50,258 nucleotides of DNA. It comes from Caldilineaceae bacterium (GTDB taxonomy: Bacteria; Chloroflexota; Anaerolineae; Caldilineales; Caldilineaceae). Of this stretch, positions 28,251 through 35,385 are shown in pieces. Position 1 is the stretch's first letter. Each line of letters opens with the position of its first letter. The position numbers and the translations under genes are program-made. The stretch is taken from the NCBI GenBank assembly GCA_020634815.1, contig JACKBA010000044.1, positions 1-50,258 of the forward strand. Reading direction: 5' to 3'. A model generated the notes under the pieces. It was given only the letters and a program-made list of their open reading frames with translations. It did no database searches and was not told the DNA's origin.

Positions 28251-28256
28251 ATTATA
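28251..28256 (-). promoter_or_regulatory. Perfect -10 box of the PAS gene
   Basis: TATAAT on the minus strand, predicting a start near 28245 and a leader of about 70 bases to 28175. The -35 region (ACTTCA at 17 bases) is poor. Confidence 0.5.
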
Positions 28257-28344
28257 GCCGATCTTTCCTGGTATGAAGTCTCCCCGTTGGATACGCCTGG
28301 CGTTTCGGAGAACAACGAAGGAGATACTGTGGCAGCGGGCGCCG

Positions 28345-29418
28345 TCACGCCGGCGCGCGAAGATCGCTGAGGCGAAGCTCGTGGCGGAGCTTGAGCGAGT
28401 CGTCGTCGCCGCGAATCTCCAGGCTGATCACCGGATCCGGGAGCGACCAGTCGATGCGAATGAGGCCGAAGTTGTCGCCCACGAAGTAGTCGCCCACGCG
28501 ATTGGCGTCGGGAGCAACCCGTTCCGGATCGACGTTTTCGGTCAGCCCGCTGCTGTTGACTTCCCACAGCGGGTACGGCGCATCGGTCGCAAGCCGCGAA
28601 AACTGGGCGCGATGCGTGTCGCCCGTGATGAATAGCACGCCAGCAGTTTCGCCGGCCGCGATGAGATCGAGCAGGCGCCGGCGTTCGGCCGGGAAGTTGG
28701 CCCAGATCTCCCAGCCCGTGCCCTCCTGGGCAAAGGGGATGCTCGTGGCGATGATGCGCACTTCGGCCGGCTGCTGGAGTTGGACGGCCAGCCACTGCCA
28801 CTGGTCTTCGCCCAAGAGCCGGGCATCCGGATCGCTGGTCGACGTGTAGGGCCCCACATTTTCCCGGCGCCGGGCGTCATACTCGGCATCGCTCACGCGG
28901 GTGAGTGGCGACCGATCCCAGCGCGTGTCGAGCAGAATGACCTGCACGCGCCGGCCGGGCGGCCCCAGCACGTAGGATGTGTAGATTCCTCCTGCGCGCG
29001 TGCGCCGTTCGCTGGCCACGGGCTCGCCAAAAAAGTCGAGGAAGACTTCTTTCGATCCCTGCTTGGCCACGTGTTCGGCGCCGATGTCGTTGAAGCCGTA
29101 GTCGTGGTCGTCCCACGTCGCGACGACCGGCACCCGGCTGCGCAGTTGGTGAAAGCCCGGCTGTGCGGCCAGCCTGGCATAGGCAGCGCGCAGCACGTCC
29201 ATGTCATCCGTGTCGGCATAGACGTTGTCGCCCAGAAAGACGAACAGGTCGGGGTCGTTGGCCAGCACGGCCTCCCAGATTGGCTGCGGACGGTTCTGAT
29301 TGGCGCACGAGCCAAACGCGATCATGTCGACCGGCTGCGTGGCGTCCAGCACCGGCTGCACGGGTGTACAACCGGCAAGCAGCGACAGCAAAAGCAGGAT
29401 CGGGATGAATCGAAGCAT
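28345..29418 (-). CDS. PhoD-like alkaline phosphatase D family lipoprotein
   Basis: A 357-residue lipoprotein with a short signal peptide and lipobox (LLLLSLLAGC, Cys at about residue 16). The mature protein is a PhoD-type metallophosphatase. Motifs are FGSCANQN (first metal-site block), VFLGDNVYADT, ATWDDHDYGFND (family hallmark WDDHD), LLDTRWDR, and FITGDTHRAQF for the C-terminal histidine cluster. Expected action: phosphodiester or phosphomonoester hydrolysis at the outer face of the membrane, with Fe/Ca-type metals as in PhoD. No ribosome binding site sits at a usable distance. The promoter places the transcript start at the ATG. Confidence 0.88.
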   Translation of the reverse strand: MLRFIPILLLLSLLAGCTPVQPVLDATQPVDMIAFGSCANQNRPQPIWEAVLANDPDLFVFLGDNVYADTDDMDVLRAAYARLAAQPGFHQLRSRVPVVATWDDHDYGFNDIGAEHVAKQGSKEVFLDFFGEPVASERRTRAGGIYTSYVLGPPGRRVQVILLDTRWDRSPLTRVSDAEYDARRRENVGPYTSTSDPDARLLGEDQWQWLAVQLQQPAEVRIIATSIPFAQEGTGWEIWANFPAERRRLLDLIAAGETAGVLFITGDTHRAQFSRLATDAPYPLWEVNSSGLTENVDPERVAPDANRVGDYFVGDNFGLIRIDWSLPDPVISLEIRGDDDSLKLRHELRLSDLRAPA

Positions 29419-29424
29419 GGCGCC

Positions 29425-29453
29425 ATTTTAGTCGCTCCGTGAGGCGGCAGCAA
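29425..29453 (-). promoter_or_regulatory. Promoter placing +1 at the PhoD start codon
   Basis: On the minus strand TTGCTG (29448-29453) and TAAAAT (29425-29430) are 17 bases apart. Six bases later comes the ATG at 29418, so the transcript is probably leaderless. Confidence 0.55.
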
Positions 29454-29534
29454 GCGCGTCGTACTGGCGGGTTGCGCTGCCGTGCACAGGCCAGTGTCCG
29501 ATACGACACACGGGGCCAACTTCTCCCAAAGATG

Positions 29535-29571
29535 GCAACAAAAAAGGACCCGGCAGATTGCCGGGTCCTTT
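29535..29571 (-). terminator. Rho-independent terminator of the first cold-shock gene
   Basis: A perfect 13-bp stem (29543-29555 with 29559-29571, loop GAT) is followed on the minus strand by a T-run (TTTTTTGT). It lies about 100 bases after the cold-shock gene stop at 29669. Confidence 0.9.
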
Positions 29572-29668
29572 GAATTGACACGATGTGCTCAAGCTTGGCC
29601 AGTAGCGGTTCACACAGATGGAATCAGTGCGTACACACTGGTCTGAGCCTGGTCAAGCAACTACGGTC

Positions 29669-29881
29669 TTAGACCTTCTGGACGTTGGCGGCAGAGGGGC
29701 CCTTGGGACCCTGCTCGACCGAGAATTCGACCTTGTCGCCCTCGGCAAGCGAGCGGAAACCCGCGGTCATGATCGCAGTGTGGTGGACGAAGACGTCCTT
29801 CTTGCCAGACTCGGGCGTGATGAAGCCGAAGCCCTTCTGGTCATTGAACCACTTGACGGTGCCAATTTCTCGATTAGCCAT
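29669..29881 (-). CDS. Cold-shock protein, CspA family (copy 1)
   Basis: A 70-residue single cold-shock domain that should bind single-stranded RNA and DNA as a chaperone. The RNP1 motif is GFGFITP and the RNP2 motif is VFVHHTAI, with TVKWFNDQKG at the N-terminus and GPKGPSAANV at the C-terminus. It differs at only about eight positions from copy 2 at 30132, clearly a tandem duplicate. The frame opens earlier, but MANREIGTVKW at 29881 is the family start. GGGAG lies 8 bases upstream, inside a small hairpin. Expression is expected to be controlled through the conserved leader. Confidence 0.95.
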   Translation of the reverse strand: MANREIGTVKWFNDQKGFGFITPESGKKDVFVHHTAIMTAGFRSLAEGDKVEFSVEQGPKGPSAANVQKV

Positions 29882-30027
29882 GTTGGAAACTCCCTTTCCT
29901 GGTACTAACAACTAAAACGTACAACAATACAAAACTCTGGTCGTTCCCGCTGACAAAAAATACTGGCTGCCAACATGTCGTCGGACAGCCAGTATTTACT
30001 CGCATGAAGGACGTACACAATTTTGCA
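29882..30027 (-). promoter_or_regulatory. Long structured leader of cold-shock copy 1
   Basis: About 146 bases of 5' leader. Near the 5' end it carries GCAAAAT, GTACGTCCTT and GCGAGTAAA, shared with copy 2. Next is a perfect 12-bp hairpin (29958-29969 with 29986-29997) directly followed by six T residues, a terminator-like attenuator. Before the ATG, GGAAA/TTTCC (29895-29899 with 29885-29889) forms a 5-bp stem that presents the GGGAG ribosome binding site in its loop. Confidence 0.65.
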
Positions 30028-30033
30028 GTCCCT

Positions 30034-30062
30034 AGCATAACGACGTTACTACTCGCCGTCAA
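30034..30062 (-). promoter_or_regulatory. Sigma-70-type promoter of cold-shock copy 1
   Basis: TTGACG (30057-30062) and TATGCT (30034-30039) on the minus strand are 17 bases apart. Predicted start is near 30027. Confidence 0.75.
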
Positions 30063-30109
30063 GTTTCGGGAAATCGTATACTTGTGCGCTGGGTCTGACG
30101 CCGGCGCAA

Positions 30110-30123
30110 GCCCGCAAGCGGGC
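30110..30123 (-). terminator. Short hairpin after cold-shock copy 2
   Basis: GCCCGC and GCGGGC form a 6-bp stem just after the stop at 30132 and upstream of the copy 1 promoter. No T-run follows, so termination would be weak and read-through into copy 1 is possible. Confidence 0.45.
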
Positions 30124-30131
30124 AGCAACCC

Positions 30132-30344
30132 CTAGATCTTCTGGACGTTGGCAGCCGACGGGCCCTTGGGACCCTGCTCGACCGAGAATTCAACCTTGTC
30201 ACCCTCGGCCAGCGTGCGGAAACCCGCGCTCATGATCGCCGACTGGTGGACGAAGACATCCTTCTTGCCGGACTCAGGCGTGATGAAGCCGTAGCCCTTC
30301 TGATCGTTGAACCACTTGACGGTGCCTTTTTCTCGAGTAGCCAT
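30132..30344 (-). CDS. Cold-shock protein, CspA family (copy 2)
   Basis: A 70-residue cold-shock domain with GYGFITP (RNP1) and VFVHQSAI (RNP2), ending AANVQKI. It carries the same fold and nucleic-acid-binding aromatic residues as copy 1. Start MATREKGTVKW at 30344 is preceded by GGAAG in the loop of a hairpin equivalent to that of copy 1. It has its own strong promoter and a leader of the same length. The two copies therefore look like a recent duplication that retained the regulatory region as well as the coding sequence. Confidence 0.95.
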   Translation of the reverse strand: MATREKGTVKWFNDQKGYGFITPESGKKDVFVHQSAIMSAGFRTLAEGDKVEFSVEQGPKGPSAANVQKI

Positions 30345-30489
30345 GTTGGAAACTTCCTTTCCTAACTGAAAACGGTTACAAACTGCGGTACAAAATGTGG
30401 TTGTTCCCAACGGCAAAACAATAAGCCGCTCAACCTTGTAGGTCTGAGCGGCCATAGTTTACTCGCTAAAGGACTTACAATATTTTGCG
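30345..30489 (-). promoter_or_regulatory. Long structured leader of cold-shock copy 2
   Basis: About 145 bases, sharing GCAAAAT, GTAAGTCCTT and GCGAGTAAA with copy 1. An 8-bp hairpin (30425-30432 with 30445-30452), extended by three inner pairs after a bulge, is followed by a T-rich stretch (TTATTGTTTTG). GGAAA/TTTCC (30358-30362 with 30348-30352) again displays the ribosome binding site in a loop. Confidence 0.6.
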
Positions 30490-30495
30490 AATAGT

Positions 30496-30524
30496 AGAAT
30501 ATACCGGCTTGGTTTGTATGTCAA
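30496..30524 (-). promoter_or_regulatory. Strong sigma-70-type promoter of cold-shock copy 2
   Basis: Consensus -35 TTGACA (30519-30524) and TATTCT (30496-30501) on the minus strand with the ideal 17-base spacer. Confidence 0.85.
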
Positions 30525-30723
30525 ATTTGCCGGTGCCAAAATTGCATTCGCCGCGTTCTCTTCCGTTCTTCAACAGCCTCTCCGCCTGGCGGCCTTCTAT
30601 GCCCGGCACAGCAAACCAGGCCTTCGCTCTGGTACCCGCGTGACTTTTGTCGCAGCACGCCCGTCCGGCCCGACCTATGCTGGATTCACGCAAGTCCCCT
30701 CAGTTCAGACAGGAGCATCCAGC

Positions 30724-30945
30724 ATGAGCACCCTGCCCCTACCACAAATATCGACTGAGCGCTGCACCGGCTGCGAGCGTTGCGTGGACATCTGCCCGCA
30801 GCAGGCGTTGGTCCAGTCAGATGGGAAGGCGATGCTCATCTACCCGGAACGCTGCACGTACTGCACGCTCTGCGAAGATATCTGCCCGACTCAGGCGATC
30901 GCGCTGCCCTTCCTGATCGTCTTCGCCGGGCACCGGCCCCAGTAA
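30724..30945 (+). CDS. Two-cluster 4Fe-4S ferredoxin at the head of the nos locus
   Basis: A 73-residue soluble ferredoxin with two complete 4Fe-4S motifs: CTGCERCVDICP and CTYCTLCEDICPTQAI. The frame extends upstream to 30514, but the ATG at 30724 has AGGAG 8 bases before it and the family fold starts there. It ends 72 bases before nosZ on the same strand, so cotranscription is likely. Many clade II nos clusters carry iron-sulfur proteins (NosG/NosH, NapGH-like) that feed electrons to the reductase. This single small ferredoxin may do the same job or supply a maturation step. No nosR gene is seen. Confidence 0.88.
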   Translation: MSTLPLPQISTERCTGCERCVDICPQQALVQSDGKAMLIYPERCTYCTLCEDICPTQAIALPFLIVFAGHRPQ

Positions 30946-30981
30946 GCGAAGGCCACCTGGCCTTGCTCAGTCCATAGCGAA

Positions 30982-30996
30982 TGCACGTAACGTGCA
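30982..30996. promoter_or_regulatory. 15-base perfect palindrome upstream of nosZ
   Basis: TGCACGTAACGTGCA is a perfect inverted repeat centred on 30989, ending 21 bases before the nosZ start and just before its AAAGGAG site. It could be an operator or a leader hairpin. It does not match the FNR-type TTGAT-N4-ATCAA box. Confidence 0.5.
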
Positions 30997-31017
30997 ATCA
31001 ACCAAAGGAGAGCGACA

Positions 31018-33006
31018 ATGAGGCGGATATTTGTAGTGCTGCTGGTCGTAGTGATGGTGGCGTCCATCGCTGCGGCCTGTGGCGGAGGCGACAAGGAGAC
31101 GCCCACCCCCGAGGCCGTCAATGTGGAAGGTGGGCTACCGGCGTCGGCGATGGAAATTGCGTCGGCGCGCGGGTTGACGCCGGATGACATCAATGCGGCG
31201 CTCAAGACATTCGTGCCGAGCGGCAAGATGGACGAGTACATGCTCTTCCTCTCTGGCGGCCATTCGGGCAATGTCATTGCCGTGGGCGTGCCCTCAATGC
31301 GCATCATGAAGAACATTGCGGTCTTCACACCCGAGTCATGGCAGGGCTACGGCTATGGCTCCAAAGAGTCCGAGGAAATTCTCGATGCCGGCAATGTGAA
31401 TGGCGTCAAGATTCGCATGGGCGACACGCACCACCCGGCGCTGAGCGAGACCGGCGGCGACTACGACGGTCAGTACCTCTTCATCAACGACAAGTCGAGC
31501 GCGCGCGTCGCCGTCATCGACCTGCGTGACTTCGAGACCAAGCAGATCGTCAAGGACCCGCTGCTCATCAGCCAGCATGGTTCGACCTTCGTCACGCCCA
31601 ACACCGACTACGTGATTCAGGCCAGCCAGTATGGCACGCCCCTGGGCTGGGACTACGCGCCGATCTCCGAGTACAAGGAGAAATACCGCGGCACGATTAC
31701 CATGTGGAAGTTTGACCGCGAAAAGGGTCGCATCATCCCCGAGGAATCCTTCGCCATCGAAGTGCCGCCCTACTGGCAAGACCTGTGCGATGCGGGCAAG
31801 TTGGCATCAGACGGCTGGGGCTTCTGCAACTCCTTCAACTCCGAACTGGCCACGGGTGGCGTCGAGGAAGGCAACCCGCCTTTCGAGGCCGGCGTGAGCC
31901 AGCGCGACACCGACTACCTGCACATCTTCAACTGGAAGAAGGCAGCCGAAGTCGTCGCCGCCGGCAAGGCCGAGACAATCAACGGCATGCAGGTCATTCG
32001 CATCCCGACCGCGGTGGAAGAAGGCGTGCTCTTCCTGGCGCCCGAACCCAAGAGCCCCCACGGCGTCGACGTGACGCCCGACGGCAAGTACATGGTTGTG
32101 GCCGGCAAGCTGGACCCGCACGTCACCATCTACGCCATGGACAAGATCCAGAAAGCCATCGATGCCGGGAAGTGGACGACAGACGACTTCGGCATCCCGG
32201 TGCTCAACTTCGACGACGTCATGATGGCGCAGGTGGAGCTTGGCCTCGGCCCGCTGCACACGCAATTCGACGACAAGGGCAACGCCTATACCAGTCTCTT
32301 CCTTGATAGTGCCGTGGCACGCTGGAAGCTGGGCGGCGACGACCCGGCCGCCTATCAGCTTCTTGACAAACTGTCGGTGCAATACAACATCGGCCACATC
32401 TCGGCGGCGGAAGGCGACACGGTCAGCCCGGACGGCAAGTACCTGGTCGCGCTCAACAAGTGGGCGGTCGATCGCTTCCCGTCCGTCGGCCCGCTGCTGC
32501 CACAGAACGAGCAGTTGCTGGACATCAGCGGCAACCCCATGCAGGTGATCTATGACATGCCCATGGGCGTCGGCGAGCCGCACTATGCGCAGATGATCAA
32601 GATGGACAAGCTCCATCCGTGGGATGTGTACCCGCAGGTGGGCTGGGATCCGGTGGCGCAGGCGCCATCTGAGTTTGCCACCGCGGCCGGCGAGGAAAAG
32701 GTTGTGCGGGATGGCAACGAGGTCGAAGTCTGGATGACCGCCGTGCGCTCGCACCTGACGCCCGAGCACGTTCAGATCAAGAAGGGCGACCACGTCACCT
32801 GGCACATCACCAACATCGAGACGGCCAAGGACGCCACACACGGCTTCCAACTCGGCGGCTATAACATCAGCCTGAGCATCGAGCCGGGTGAGACGACCAC
32901 CTTCGAGTTCGACGCCGTCAACGACGGCACCTATGCCTACTACTGCACGGAATTCTGCTCGGCGCTCCATCTCGAAATGATGGGCTACATGCTGGTCGAG
33001 CCGTAA
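31018..33006 (+). CDS. nosZ: Nitrous oxide reductase, clade II-like, lipoprotein signal
   Basis: A 662-residue multicopper enzyme reducing N2O to N2 outside the cytoplasmic membrane. The signal peptide lacks a twin-arginine motif and ends in a lipobox (ASIAAAC, Cys21), pointing to Sec export and lipid anchoring as in clade II NosZ. The seven CuZ histidines can be placed in GDTHHP (about 136-137), SQHGS (185), SPHGVD (346), GPLHTQ (413), IGHIS (458) and GEPHYAQ (520). The CuA domain has a histidine near 607 (THGFQLGG) and CTEFCSALHLEMMG with Cys about 642 and 646, His 650 and Met 653. All ligands appear intact, so the enzyme should be functional. AGGAG lies 7 bases before the ATG. Confidence 0.97.
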   Translation: MRRIFVVLLVVVMVASIAAACGGGDKETPTPEAVNVEGGLPASAMEIASARGLTPDDINAALKTFVPSGKMDEYMLFLSGGHSGNVIAVGVPSMRIMKNIAVFTPESWQGYGYGSKESEEILDAGNVNGVKIRMGDTHHPALSETGGDYDGQYLFINDKSSARVAVIDLRDFETKQIVKDPLLISQHGSTFVTPNTDYVIQASQYGTPLGWDYAPISEYKEKYRGTITMWKFDREKGRIIPEESFAIEVPPYWQDLCDAGKLASDGWGFCNSFNSELATGGVEEGNPPFEAGVSQRDTDYLHIFNWKKAAEVVAAGKAETINGMQVIRIPTAVEEGVLFLAPEPKSPHGVDVTPDGKYMVVAGKLDPHVTIYAMDKIQKAIDAGKWTTDDFGIPVLNFDDVMMAQVELGLGPLHTQFDDKGNAYTSLFLDSAVARWKLGGDDPAAYQLLDKLSVQYNIGHISAAEGDTVSPDGKYLVALNKWAVDRFPSVGPLLPQNEQLLDISGNPMQVIYDMPMGVGEPHYAQMIKMDKLHPWDVYPQVGWDPVAQAPSEFATAAGEEKVVRDGNEVEVWMTAVRSHLTPEHVQIKKGDHVTWHITNIETAKDATHGFQLGGYNISLSIEPGETTTFEFDAVNDGTYAYYCTEFCSALHLEMMGYMLVEP

Positions 33007-33010
33007 CAGG

Positions 33011-33139
33011 AGGGGCGAGTTGCGAGGGGCGAGCAAGTCCAATTGTCAATGGTCATCGGTCAATGGTCAATTGCCAATGGAGGAGGTTGCGCGATGGCGG
33101 GTTTCCCGTGTCGCCCCTCGCCCCTCGCAACTCGCCCCT
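33011..33139. repeat. 23-base perfect inverted repeat pair between nosZ and the NosB-like gene
   Basis: Positions 33011-33033 and 33117-33139 are perfect reverse complements built on AGGGGCGAG and GCGAGGGGCGAG words, 83 bases apart. The interior includes CAATTGTCAATGG / CAATGGTCAATTG repeats (33041-33080). The RNA could fold into a long stem between nosZ and the next gene. Confidence 0.75.
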
Positions 33140-33157
33140 ATTCAGGGAGTACTGAAG

Positions 33158-33835
33158 ATGTCAACCGACATGGACAAAATTCTCGGCCCGCGCGTGCCGG
33201 CCGATGAACTCAAGGAACACCGGGCACGCTACCTGACGCCGACCTTGATCTTCGCAGTCGCGGCCATCCTGCTCGTTATCTCCATGTTTCTGCCCTACTG
33301 GAGCCTGACGCTGCACGCGCCGCAGTACCCGCAAGGGTTGACGGTGACGGCCTACGTCAATCACCTTGAGGGCGACGTCGGCGAGATCGACGGGCTGAAC
33401 CACTACATCGGCATGCGCAAGCTCGACGAGGCCGCGCAGTTCGAGAAGCAGGTCTCGCTCTATGGCATCATCGGCGTTGCCCTGCTCATGCTCGCTGCCG
33501 TCTTCGTTCACAACTGGTGGGCGGCGCTGCTCGTGCTGCCGGCGCTGGGATTGCCCGTCTTTTTCATCCTGGACCTGCAATTCTGGCTTGCCAACTTCGG
33601 GCAGAATCTCGACCCGACGGCGCCGCTGTCGAGCAGCGTCAAGCCCTTCGTGCCGCCGGCGCTGGGCATGGGCAAGATCGCCCAGTTCTCGACCGATGCT
33701 CAGCCAGAAATCGGCCTGTGGCTGGCAATCGGAGCGTCAGTGCTGATTCTCATCGGGCTTTATTTTCACCGGCGAGCGTACAAGCCGCTGGCCGACGCGC
33801 AAAAGCAGGCAAGGGCCGAGAACAAGGGCGGTTGA
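33158..33835 (+). CDS. nosB: NosB-like integral membrane protein
   Basis: A 225-residue protein with four predicted membrane helices (about residues 29-48, 108-128, 130-150 and 198-218) and a periplasmic loop containing HAPQYPQGLTVTAYVNHLEGD and LNHYIGMRKL. A membrane protein of unknown function immediately downstream of nosZ is characteristic of clade II nos clusters, where it is called NosB. I assign the name mainly from position and topology. GGGAG precedes the ATG at 33158. The frame opens earlier at 33020, through the inverted repeat, which is not coding. The C-terminus is basic and cytoplasmic. Confidence 0.65.
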   Translation: MSTDMDKILGPRVPADELKEHRARYLTPTLIFAVAAILLVISMFLPYWSLTLHAPQYPQGLTVTAYVNHLEGDVGEIDGLNHYIGMRKLDEAAQFEKQVSLYGIIGVALLMLAAVFVHNWWAALLVLPALGLPVFFILDLQFWLANFGQNLDPTAPLSSSVKPFVPPALGMGKIAQFSTDAQPEIGLWLAIGASVLILIGLYFHRRAYKPLADAQKQARAENKGG

Positions 33836-33860
33836 CGAAGCTCAAATGCACGGTAAAGGC

Positions 33861-33900
33861 AATTGTTGACTGTTGATTGCTGGTTGTTGATTGTTGATGG
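33861..33900 (+). repeat. TTGTTGATTG low-complexity words before nosD
   Basis: A short run of (T)TGTTGA and TTGATTGCTGG units, the same vocabulary as at 1-275 and 37591-37630. It ends 3 bases before the first nosD start candidate and displaces any normal ribosome binding site there. Confidence 0.6.
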
Positions 33901-33903
33901 TCG

Positions 33904-35385
33904 GTGAGTGGACACGGGGTCATTGTGAGCACAGCACGCATGGGAGCACGAACACATCTGCATCGGAGCAGGCTGGCGACGCTGAGCGGCAGCGCCGTGC
34001 TCGTACTCTGCCTGTTGGTGGCGGGAGGTGCTGCGCTCCATGCCCAAACCGCGCCACAGAACTTGCAGGCGCTCATCGATGCCGCGGCGCCGGGCGCGAC
34101 GCTCACCGTGGCGGCCGGAACCTACGCTGCCCCGCTCACCATCGACAAGCCGCTCACGCTCGTCGGCGACGGGATGCCCGTCATCCAGGGCGACGGCAGC
34201 GGCGACGTGGTGCTGATTACCGCGCCGGATGTGACGCTGCGCGGCTTTGTCATACGCGGCAGCGGAGACTCGCTCGACCGCGAAGACACCGGCATCAAGG
34301 TCGCCGCACCGCGCGCTGTCATCGAGGGCAACCAGGTGGAGGATGCGCTCTTTGGCATCTACCTGGAACAGGCTGCCGAGGGCGTCATCCGTGGCAACAC
34401 CATTCACGGCATGGCCCTCCCCATCTCGCGCCGCGGCGACGGTCTCAAGATCTGGTACAGCCCGCGCACGCTCGTCGAAGCGAATGTCATGCGCGACACG
34501 CGCGACGCCATTCTCTGGTACTCGCCTGAAAGCGTCGTGCGCCGTAACGACTTCGCCGACGGCCGCTACGGGCTGCACATGATGCAGTCGGACCAGCATA
34601 CCATCGAAGACAACGTCTTCCGTGGCAACTCGGTCGGGATCTATGTCATGTACGGCACGGGTTTTACCATGCGCCGCAACCTGATCGCCGACAACCGCGG
34701 CCCCAGCGGCTATGGCATCGGTCTCAAGGAAGCCAGCGACGTGCTGCTGGAAGGCAACCGCATCGTCAACAACCGCGTCGGCGTCTATTCGGATGCGTCG
34801 CCGCTGCGGCCGGAAACCAACGTGACCTACGCCAACAATCTGCTTGCCTTCAACGAGATTGGGCTGGAGATGCTGCCCAATACGCAGGCCAACCGCTTCC
34901 ACGACAACATCCTGCTCGACAACGGCCAACAGATCAACGTGGCGGGCGGCGGCGACCTCATGCGCAACGAGTGGGCGGTCGACGGGCGCGGCAACTACTG
35001 GAGCGACTACGCCGGCTTCGATGCCGACGGCGACGCGATCGGCGACCTGCCCTACACGGCGAAGAGCCTCTTCGATACGCTCACCGGCGCCCATCCCGAC
35101 CTGCGTCTCTTCCAGCTTGGCCCGGCCGGCGATGCGCTCGACCTGGCCGCCAAGGCCTTCCCGCTCTTTGCGCCGCAGCCGCGCATGACCGACCCGGCGC
35201 CGCTGACGCAGGCGCCTGGTCTGCCGCCGGCGCCCGGCATGAGCGCGCCGCCTCGCACAGCCAACCTGGCCGTTGCCATGGCCATGATCGGCGTGGCGCT
35301 CATCATATTGGCGCTGGGCATCGGCCCGCATTTGCACCGCTGGGCGGCAGGCCATTCTAACGAATTCGGAACGAGCCATGATTGA
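33904..35385 (+). CDS. nosD: NosD, copper-site maturation beta-helix protein
   Basis: A protein of up to 493 residues with a signal peptide (LSGSAVLVLCLLVAGGAALHAQ) and a right-handed parallel beta-helix of CASH/NosD repeats. Typical turns are DALFGIYLEQAAEGVIRG, DGRYGLHMMQSDQHTIEDN and GIYVMYGTGFTMRRN; GNYWSDYAGFDADGDAIGD is a family hallmark near the end of the helix. It works with NosF and NosY in assembling the CuZ sulfide-bridged cluster in the periplasm. Unusually, a Pro-rich linker and a C-terminal helix (AMAMIGVALIILALGIG) follow, so it may be membrane-tethered. Start is uncertain: GTG at 33904 or 33925, or ATG at 33940, all before the signal peptide. The stop overlaps nosF by 8 bases. 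Confidence 0.93.
   Translation: MSGHGVIVSTARMGARTHLHRSRLATLSGSAVLVLCLLVAGGAALHAQTAPQNLQALIDAAAPGATLTVAAGTYAAPLTIDKPLTLVGDGMPVIQGDGSGDVVLITAPDVTLRGFVIRGSGDSLDREDTGIKVAAPRAVIEGNQVEDALFGIYLEQAAEGVIRGNTIHGMALPISRRGDGLKIWYSPRTLVEANVMRDTRDAILWYSPESVVRRNDFADGRYGLHMMQSDQHTIEDNVFRGNSVGIYVMYGTGFTMRRNLIADNRGPSGYGIGLKEASDVLLEGNRIVNNRVGVYSDASPLRPETNVTYANNLLAFNEIGLEMLPNTQANRFHDNILLDNGQQINVAGGGDLMRNEWAVDGRGNYWSDYAGFDADGDAIGDLPYTAKSLFDTLTGAHPDLRLFQLGPAGDALDLAAKAFPLFAPQPRMTDPAPLTQAPGLPPAPGMSAPPRTANLAVAMAMIGVALIILALGIGPHLHRWAAGHSNEFGTSHD

Noticed and set aside
30946..31017. FNR/NNR-type box controlling nosZ
   Set aside because: I looked for TTGAT-N4-ATCAA-like sequence before the ferredoxin and nosZ and did not find it; only the TGCACGT palindrome is present.
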